A DNA stretch of 5,678 nt. It comes from an uncultured Desulfovibrio sp. Lineage in GTDB: Bacteria > Desulfobacterota > Desulfovibrionia > Desulfovibrionales > Desulfovibrionaceae. The stretch spans positions 1-5,678 of the forward strand of contig URTO01000146.1 in the NCBI GenBank assembly GCA_900550745.1. The letters run 5' to 3'. The position numbers and the translations under genes are program-made. Below the pieces are notes generated by a model. That model worked only from the letters and a program-made list of their open reading frames with translations, ran no database searches and had not been told where the DNA came from. Positions 1 through 5,678 of this stretch are shown here, piece by piece. Each line of letters starts with the position of its first letter. The first letter of the stretch is position 1.

Positions 1-78
1 GATGAAAGCTGCCTGCCGCTGGAACTTCCTGAAGTGGCCAAATTCCTGCCCACCGAAACGGGCGAACCGCCGTTGGGC
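1..78 (+). CDS. leuS: Leucyl-tRNA synthetase fragment (internal, both ends missing)
   Basis: Plus-strand frame 1 reads DESC, then LPLELPEVAKFLPTETGEPP, then LG. From memory this closely matches the Bacteroidetes-type leucyl-tRNA synthetase segment that lies in the catalytic domain after the editing insertion, where E. coli has LPVILPEDV. That enzyme charges tRNA-Leu in the cytosol. Only about 26 codons are present, with neither start nor stop, and similarity fades after GEPPLG at about position 78. Over the same bases the minus-strand frame of the PAS gene loses all PAS similarity and uses codons rare elsewhere in that gene (TCA, ACT, AGT, TTG). I infer two unrelated sequences joined at about 69-88. 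The match was recalled, not searched, and 26 codons is short. Confidence 0.62.
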
Positions 79-3000
79 TGGGCCACGGGGAATATGGTGA
101 TCGACGCCCAGTGGTATTCACGGTCGTGCCAGAGCTTGCGGAATTCGCCGATAAGGTATTCCCGCCCCGCCGCGAAGTTCTGCCGCAGCGCATCAAGATC
201 GAAGAACTCAAGGAAACGGGCGCGGTCTTCGGGGAAGATCATGTTGCGCGATACGAGATCGATGGACTCGCTGAGGCGGCCCCGCTCAGGCGGGGTCACA
301 TACTTGCCCTCCACATGGTACACGATGCGGTAGCTGTCCTGCGTGATGTTCAGCTCGTACAGCTCGTCATAGATGTTGCGCAAGGCGTGGTCGTACTGCT
401 CGCTGATGCGGCGGCGCTGTTCCTCCTCGCGCTGTTCGGAGATGTCGCGCACGAGGAGCATCCCCTTGTCGGTGCGGCAGGGGTCGTGCCCGCACAGGGG
501 GACGATGAAGGCGGCGACCCAATACCATTTGCCGTCGCGTCCAAGGCGGCGGTATTCGGCGGGGACTTCCATGCGGCCTTCGTTGAATTCCTTGCGGATG
601 TTGCTCCCGATAAAGGCGTTGAGGAAGCGTTCCCGATCCTCAGGGTGGATGAGGGTGGCGGCTATGGTGTGGATGTTGCCGCCCTTGTCCCGATCCACCG
701 GGATCATCGGCGTGTCGGCGGCGTAGACGAGGTGGGGCGTATCGGCGTTGAGGTCGATTTCGTAGATTTCGGTGTAGGTGTTGCGCAGGGCGATGTTGTA
801 ACGCTCTTCCTCAATGGCGCGCTCCTCTTCGGCGCGCTTCTGATCCGTGATGTCCCGGATGATGAAAAAGGCGGTCATGTCGTCGCCTTCTTCAAGGAAG
901 AACACACGGTTTTCAAGCCACAGCTCTTTCCCTTCGCGAAGAAGCACGCGATATTGGGCGACGAGGGTGCGGGAATGCGCGCGGCAGGCCTCGAACAGGG
1001 CTTCGGGCGTGGCGGTGCGGTTGATGCGCTCGCGGTCGGCGGGGTGGATCATCGCGATCGCTTCGGCGTGGAATGCACGGTAGTCGCCGGAATGCGGTTC
1101 CGCGGGCAGGCTCGGTGCGGAGACGCTGCGCTGGAACTGCCACGTGCGCAGGTTGATCTCGATGATGCAGTCCCCGGACTGGCGGAACACGGCGCTTTGG
1201 CGGCGTTCGAGCCGGGCGGCGGTTTCCTCCATCTTTTTGCGCTCGTTAATGTCCTGCCAGAGGATGAGCAGGCGCCCTGACGAGCCGGGCATGGGCAGCA
1301 CCAGTATCGAGATCCAGTGATAGGTTCCGTCGGCGGCAAGGGCACGGTATTCGGTGGACAGCCGGGGATCGGCGGCCACCTTCTTGCTGACGTTTTCCGG
1401 TGAGAAGAGGTCGAGGAAGGAGCCCCGGTCATCGGGATGGATATGCCGGCTGGCGATGGCGAGGGTGTCGCGCGAATACGAATGGGTCAATTCGGGTTTC
1501 GCCAGCGTGGAGCCCGCGTCCCGGTGTACGATGCGCATGGAATCCGTATCGAGCATGACCTCGTAGATCTCGGAATAGCTGTGCTGGAGGGCCTTGTAGA
1601 ATTCGGCCTCCTCGTTGAGCTGCTCGGTGATGTCGCTCAGCAGGAGCAGGGCATGGCGGCACGATCCGGGGATGGCGCGGATGGCGGCGCTGACCCAGCG
1701 GTAGGGCTTCCCGGCGTCCTGCCGCTTGCGGTATTCGAGCTGCGGGGCCTCGCCAGCGTCGAGCCGGGCTGTGATGTTCGGCACGTCGTAAAAGGCACGG
1801 ACGCTTTCGAGGCTCTCAGGGTGGACGCGGTTCTTGCCGCGATCGAGGACGAATTCCTCAATGGGCATCAGGGTCGGCGGGATGGTGACCTGTTCGCTGT
1901 TGTAATAGAGGGGAGCGATGAGCCCGGCCTCAAGATCGAGGCGGAAGATTTCCGTATAGCTGCTTTGCAGGGCGAGGAGGTAGTTGTTTTCCTCTTCCTT
2001 CTTCTTGGTGACGTCGCGCAGCAGGATGAGGGCATGCCCCTCGTTGCCGGGGACGGGCTGCGCCGAAGCGGAAATCCAGCGGTAAGGGCCGGTTTCCGAT
2101 AAACGCTTGCGGTATTCGCACTCCGGGTGGCCGCCGCGTTCCAGTTCCTCAAAGAGGCGGCGCTCGTAGAAGTCGAGCACGCTTTCGAGGGAGTCGGGGG
2201 CTACGCGGTCAACGGCGCGCTGATGGACAAACGAGGAATAGTTGGCCTCCCCCTTGATGGCGGCCGCCTGCCCGCTGTTGTAGAACAGCGGGGTGACCGA
2301 GCGGTTCGTAATGTCGAGGGAGAAGATTTCGGAATAATTGTTTTGCAGGGCAAGGAGATAGTTGTCCTGCCGCTTCTTGCTTTCGGTGACGTCGCGCACG
2401 AGGAGGACGGCCTCGCCGCGTTTGCCGGCCGGCAGGGGCACGATGAGCGCCAGCATCCAATGGTAGGCCCCGTCAAGGCCGAGCTTGCGGTATTCGGCGG
2501 AGGGCTCGTCTCCGGCGTCAAGTTTCCTGAGGATGCTTTCGGCAGTGAAGAAATTCAGGAAAAGGGCCCGATCCTGCGGGTGGACGCGGGTTTCCATGAC
2601 CGTGATGATGTCCTTGTCGAATTCGCCGCTGACATCAATGGGCGCGAGCAGCTTGGTATTGCAGAACAGGCAGGCCAGTTGGTTGGCGGCGAGATCCATA
2701 CGGTAGATCTTGGCGTAGCTGTTCTGGAGGGCTACCTGAAGGTTTTCCTCTTCCTGCCTGCGGGTGAATTCGGCGGCCTTCAGATCGTCGATGTCCCGGA
2801 TGCACTGGAGGGCGTGGCGCGAGCCGTCGTCCTGCGTATAGGCGAAGGCGATGCGGGAGCGCCAGCGGGGGCCGGTGTCCTCGTCAGACAGGTATTCGAG
2901 GTAGGCGCTCCTGCCGTCCGCATCTTCCGCGAAGGCCGCCCGCAGCCCTTCGAGGGAAAAGCGTTCGCGGAAGGCGTCACGATGCTGCGGGAGGACATGG

Positions 3001-3143
3001 CCTGCGAACCGTCCGAAGTGGTCGGCGTAATCGCCCGAAGCGTCGGCGGCGAAGCCGCTGCGGTTGGCCAGAAGCTCGAAATGCCCGGTGCCGAGATCCA
3101 CATCCACGACATGATGGTAGCCTGCGCAGAGGGCGCGGGCGAA
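69..3143 (-). repeat. Tandem array of at least eight PAS modules within the gene
   Basis: Residues 733-1757 contain eight consecutive units. Most open with a helix of the form ALQ-N/S-SY-xEIY-x-LDL. Their reference tyrosines are at 741, 875, 1002, 1128, 1255, 1522 and 1657, giving spacings of 134, 127, 126, 127, 267 (two units) and 135. Several carry HPEDR-x-x-FL in the middle, then EYRKL, a DG-turn, YHW and a closing LLxRDIT strand followed by a charged helix rich in K, R and E. This is the PAS_3 plus PAC pattern. The charged helices would link successive PAS domains as coiled-coil signalling segments. Units 993-1118 and 1119-1246 are the closest pair. The last unit is cut after its YHW strand. 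Confidence 0.88.
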
Positions 3144-5339
3144 GGAGTCGCGCTTGGCCTTGGCCTCCCGCTCCTCGGTCGTCAGAAGGCGCTCGGAAAT
3201 GAGCACGACGTGTGCCGGCTCCCTGTTTTCCCAGAGGAGCCCGGAAACGGAAACCTCGCAGACGCCCTTGAAGGGCGGGTGTTCATGCAGGGTGGTGAAG
3301 GCTTCCCCGCCGCCGCGTTTCGCCACGGGGCAGAGGGGGCAGATGTCGGATCTGCCCCAAAACACCTCAAAGCAGGTTGCCCCGATCCTGGCATTGGGGT
3401 ACGCGCGGGCGACCGTATCGTTGAAATAGACGATGCGGTGGCTGGCGTCGATGACGTAGACCGCCGTATTGTGCAGGCTGTCGAGGATGTTGCGGGTGGA
3501 TTCGTAGCTTTCGCGCAAAAGGCTGGCGGAACGGCGCTGGCGGATGTATTCCCCGATGATTTTGGACATGAGGATGAGGGCGTCCACTTCCTGCTGCGTC
3601 CATATGCGGCGGTTGCCGCGCTCCTCGAAACCGATATGGCCGATCACGCGCCCGTCGCACACGATGTCGCATTGGAGGAGCGAGGAGATGGCGCCGTCGA
3701 GGATGAACGTTTTCCCTTCCGAGAGGATTTCCGAAAAATCGCTGCAATAATAGATGCCGCTGAAGTCCCGTGTTTGGGGCAGCTTGACGGCTTCGACGGG
3801 GACGTTTTGGAACCGTTCCCCGCTGCTCCATTTCGGATCGGAGCACCATTCGTGCGCGATGCTGGCGGACTTCCCATCGGGCGAATAGTTAAAGATGAGG
3901 ATCTTGTCCACGCGCAAGGTGTTTCCGATGAAATGCAGCGCGTTGTCGATCCCTTCGTGCATGTCGTACATGCTGAAGAGGATGTCGATGATGTCCACCA
4001 TGATGTTGTTGCGGACGGCGGTGGCGGCGAGGGGCGGGGATGTCTGGACGCCGCTGGCGTCCCCGCCGGAGGACTGCCCGAAGAATTCGTAACGGTTTTT
4101 GCCGTTCCCTTTGGCGTGGTACAGGGCGACGTCGGCCTGCCGGAACAGATCCTCATAGGCAATGGGGCGTTCGGTTACGGCGATGCCCACGCTGACGGAG
4201 ATGGCGTTGCTGACGTTGCTGTTTTTGAACAGGGTTCGGATGGAGGAACAGAGGGACCGCGCGCGTGTGCGGATGCCCGCGGTTTCGGAAACGTCGCGCA
4301 TATAGACGTGGAACTCGTCGCCGCCCACGCGCCCGATGATGTCGTCTTGGCGGAAGGTGCGCCGGAGCTGGCGGGCGATCTCGATGATGATGGAGTCCCC
4401 GGCGAGGTGCCCCATGCTGTCGTTGACGTCCTTGAAATTGTCGATGTCGATCATGAACAGCACGCCGAAACTGCCGGGCCGTGCGTCGCGCAGGGCGATG
4501 CGGATCTCCTCTTCGGTGGTGGCCTTGTTGTACAGCCCGGTCATGGAGTCGGTGCGGCTCTTGTCAAGGAGCCTGAGCTGTTCGCGCTTCTGGCGGTCGA
4601 TGTCGCGCAGCGCGCCCACGGATTTGATGGGCTTGCCGAGGGCGTCCTTGATGTTGGTGCTGTAGAGGGCGAACCAGTGCTTGCTGCCTGAGCGTGTAGG
4701 CAGGAACCGTTCGGGTGCGGCCCCCGTGGGGGCTTTTTCGGCGTCGAGGGCGAGGAATGGCCCCCGGAACCCTTCGCTCACGGGATCGATGGGCTCGCCT
4801 TTGCCCAGCCGCTCGCGGAAACGGTGGATAACGGGTTCGTGCCCAAAGACCTTATGGTACTTTTGGGTGTAGGTGATGGTGTCCGTCCCGAAATCGTATT
4901 CAAAGGGCAGATCTTCGGAAATGTCGGCGATGAGGGCGTATTTGCGGCGCTCATATTCGGCGCTGCGCAGCATCTCCTCCACACGGGCGAGATCGGTAAA
5001 GGTGCAGAGATAGATGGGGTATTGGCCTTTGTGGAGCACGCCCTCCACGCGCGTGGCGGAAAGGCGGATGCGGATGGGGGTGCCCTTGCGGACGATCTCC
5101 CCTTCCCAGTCGAAAAGGGGAGGGTGCCCGGCGAGCAGCCCGATGAGGCGCGCGGCGGAAGACGGTTCGAGCCAAGGGAGGAGGGCGCTGCCCTGCTGAC
5201 GGCAGGGCTCGGCGGTTTCCCCGGCAAGCGTGCGGAAAGCCTTGTTCGCCGCGAGCAGGCTGAGCTGCGGATCCGCGGCAACGGTGGCGGTTCCGGTGAT
5301 TATGTGCGGGTTGTCGAGGAATTCTTGGAGCCTGTTCAT
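69..5339 (-). CDS. Giant multi-PAS/GAF sensor diguanylate cyclase (GGDEF), C-terminus missing
   Basis: Predicted to convert two GTP into cyclic di-GMP in the cytosol under control of many sensory modules; no signal peptide or membrane segment is seen. Domains, in residues from ATG 5339: PAS-like 1-120, PAS 130-252, GGDEF 261-420, GAF about 441-600, cysteine-bearing PAS 612-720, then tandem PAS units about 733-860, 865-990, 993-1118, 1119-1246, 1247-1374, 1378-1508, 1513-1640 and 1648-1757. The frame has no stop across the whole window and shows GC-rich third positions. ATG 5339 is preferred because AAGAGA lies 8 bases upstream. An in-frame ATG at 5372 lies at the edge of an upstream repeat and has no ribosome site. 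GGDEF domains usually sit at the C-terminus, but here most sensors follow it, so another output domain may lie beyond the window. PAS homology ends near residue 1757; the frame stays open to the edge, but those last 22 codons look foreign. Ligands are unknown. The family call is secure; the exact role is inferred. Confidence 0.9.
3180..3506 (-). other. PAS domain with a CxxC cysteine cluster
   Basis: Residues 612-720. The core reads ILDSLHNTAVYVIDASHRI (618-636) then VYFNDTVARAYPN (637-649), a standard PAS start. It is followed by C656 and a C667-P-L-C670-P motif, with a further C694. A cysteine followed some ten residues later by CPxCP recurs in a subgroup of bacterial PAS domains. Metal, iron-sulfur or redox sensing is a reasonable inference but is not shown by the sequence. 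This domain differs from the tandem PAS units downstream, which lack the cluster. Confidence 0.75.
3540..4019 (-). other. GAF-type sensory domain
   Basis: Residues about 441-600, directly after the GGDEF domain and joined to it by a Gly/Ser/Pro/Ala-rich linker (421-440). The start pattern, an amphipathic helix (VDIIDILFSMYDMHEGIDNALHFIG, quoted in part as 448-460 and 461-472) followed by RVDKILIFNY (476-485), is typical of GAF domains. So is the later CDGRVIGHIGFEE segment (561-573) and the closing helix EVDALILMSKIIGEYI (584-599). GAF domains bind small molecules or act as dimer modules. I see no chromophore-type cysteine motif I would trust, so the ligand is unknown. Confidence 0.75.
4080..4559 (-). 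other. GGDEF diguanylate cyclase domain with intact active site and I-site
   Basis: Residues 261-420 of the large protein. The domain opens with the classical DSMTGLYNK segment (residues 264-272). It continues with the metal-binding strand MIDIDNFKDVND (296-307), where D298 is the expected first metal ligand. Next comes GHLAGD (310-315), then an exact GGDEF signature at 339-343 (bases 4311-4325). Nine residues before GGDEF is R330-Q-D-D333, matching the RxxD inhibitory site that binds c-di-GMP dimers in PleD-type enzymes. SVSVGIA (381-387) and ADVALYHAKGNGKNRYEFF (402-420) complete the fold. Nothing catalytic is missing, so active synthesis with product feedback is the expected behaviour. No EAL or HD-GYP phosphodiesterase domain is visible in the window. 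Confidence 0.95.
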
Positions 5340-5347
5340 TCGACTGT

Positions 5348-5353
5348 TCTCTT
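5348..5353 (-). promoter_or_regulatory. Weak ribosome binding site for the multi-PAS gene
   Basis: On the minus strand AAGAGA stands 8 bases before ATG 5339. It is only a partial Shine-Dalgarno match, but it is the only purine-rich stretch at the right distance. It favours this ATG over the in-frame ATG at 5372, which is preceded by CCCCCGGA. Confidence 0.4.
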
Positions 5354-5373
5354 GAATAGGGTGTGGAGACATT

Positions 5374-5396
5374 CCGGGGGATGCCCCGCATGTCGG
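5374..5396. repeat. Upstream palindromic repeat, copy 1 (gene-proximal)
   Basis: This copy contains ATGCCCCGCATGTCGG, with inverted arms ATGC and GCAT around CCC and outer CCG/CGG. It has two more G residues on the left than copy 3. It begins 34 bases upstream of the chosen start codon, so it may be in the 5' leader or overlap the promoter. Confidence 0.7.
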
Positions 5397-5433
5397 GACA
5401 TATTGGATCGGCGTCGCAAATTCCCGCCAGAAT

Positions 5434-5454
5434 GGGGATGCCCCCGCATGTCGG
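5434..5454. repeat. Upstream palindromic repeat, copy 2
   Basis: GGGGATGCCCCCGCATGTCGG. Compared with the other copies it has one extra C in the loop and lacks the left CC. It is followed by an AT-rich run (AATATATC). Its ATGC starts 57 bases from that of copy 1. Confidence 0.7.
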
Positions 5455-5491
5455 AATATATCTTAGAGATGAAAAGATACTATTGCATAAT

Positions 5492-5512
5492 CCGGGATGC
5501 CCCGCATGCCGG
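5492..5512. repeat. Upstream palindromic repeat, copy 3 (distal, best palindrome)
   Basis: CCGGGATGCCCCGCATGCCGG. The two 9-base arms, CCGGGATGC and GCATGCCGG, pair at eight of nine positions around a CCC loop, making this the most symmetric copy. Its ATGC starts 59 bases from that of copy 2. Confidence 0.7.
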
Positions 5513-5678
5513 AGAAGATTTTTGGGTAAGGCTCTGTTAGAGCATGTGGTTGCTCCATCTCCACAGTGCGGTGAAAAATACAGCCTTTTTTCTGTGTTCC
5601 CCTTGGCGGGATCCACGGTTAAGGCATTTTTCCGGTTATCCCTTTGGAGCTTCAAGGAAAAAAGCATCAACCATTTTC

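Larger units (their letters stand above)
5340..5678. other. Non-coding upstream region of the multi-PAS gene
   Basis: About 340 bases with no convincing gene. It is visibly more AT-rich than the coding part, especially 5455-5495 and 5570-5678. It holds the three palindromic repeats. Between 5531 and 5564 there are small overlapping inverted repeats: GCTCT/AGAGC (5531-5543), GAGCA/TGCTC (5540-5555) and TGTGG/CCACA (5545-5564). The promoter presumably lies here, but I find no -35/-10 pair good enough to call. A minus-strand frame starting at 5670 crosses the region and enters the gene out of frame; it has no recognisable protein features. Confidence 0.7.

Noticed and set aside
1..66. A second degenerate GGDEF motif: a third frame on the minus strand reads ARFGGQEF near the left edge
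   Set aside because: None of the other GGDEF signatures surround it, a TGA at 118-120 lies just upstream in that frame, and the plus-strand LeuRS reading explains the bases better.
111..2102. Plus-strand open frames of 389 (111-1280) and 221 (1437-2102) codons
   Set aside because: Same antisense codon-bias shadow; they end opposite TCA (in GSSGR) and TTA (in KRLSE) of the real gene.
2127..4691. Plus-strand open frame of 854 codons that looks like a large gene
   Set aside because: It lies in exact codon register opposite the PAS/GGDEF gene and persists because that gene rarely uses TTA, CTA or TCA. It ends where the real gene uses TCA (Ser217). The product is Val/Gly/Ala/Asp-rich with no domain.
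5415..5430. Sigma-54 promoter on the minus strand (TGGCGGGAATTTGC)
   Set aside because: Only 9 bases separate the GG and GC elements where 10 are required, and conserved positions after TGGC do not match.
5374..5512. CRISPR array (three repeats of about 21 bp with about 36 bp between)
   Set aside because: The copies differ by substitutions and indels, only three are present, and no cas gene is seen. CRISPR repeats are normally near-identical.
5526..5565. tRNA-like segment (GCTCTGTTAGAGC resembling a D-arm)
   Set aside because: No acceptor stem, anticodon arm or T-arm can be assembled around it.
5569..5602. Possible terminator (ACAG/CTGT around a T run)
   Set aside because: The stem is about 4-7 bp with a wobble and low GC, and the T run is in the loop rather than after the stem.
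4951..5670. Minus-strand 239-codon frame starting upstream of the PAS gene
   Set aside because: It enters the real gene out of frame, is Arg/Pro-rich after the overlap, and reads the three palindromes in different frames.

Overview
The window is essentially one very large, incomplete gene on the minus strand, its upstream region at the right-hand end, and a short piece of an unrelated gene at the extreme left edge. The frame beginning at ATG 5339 runs leftward without a stop for about 1,760 codons and reads as a cytosolic cyclic-di-GMP signalling protein. Its order is two N-terminal PAS-type domains, a complete GGDEF (diguanylate cyclase) domain, a GAF domain, a cysteine-bearing PAS domain, then at least eight tandem PAS domains of about 126-135 residues. 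The gene leaves the window before its true C-terminus.

Base composition is GC-rich, by eye around 60%, with strong G/C preference at third codon positions. This fits a high-GC bacterium with a large sensory repertoire. I cannot assign a phylum from a multi-PAS protein. The same codon bias removes stops from the opposite strand, so long plus-strand frames (2127-4691, 111-1280, 1437-2102) look like genes but are antisense shadows.

Layout: positions 1 to about 78 read on the plus strand as a fragment of leucyl-tRNA synthetase resembling the Bacteroidetes type. PAS homology of the big minus-strand gene stops at about the same place (69-88). That points to a chimeric junction, either an assembly or library artefact or a real rearrangement. 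Positions 69-5339 hold the GGDEF/GAF/multi-PAS gene. Positions 5340-5678 are non-coding and carry three copies of a 21-23 bp GC-rich imperfect palindrome spaced 57-59 bp apart, upstream of the start codon.

No second gene is present to define an operon. In working terms, the protein would make c-di-GMP through its intact GGDEF site, with feedback through an intact RxxD inhibitory site. The flanking PAS and GAF modules would gate that activity. The upstream repeats are candidate regulator-binding sites for it.
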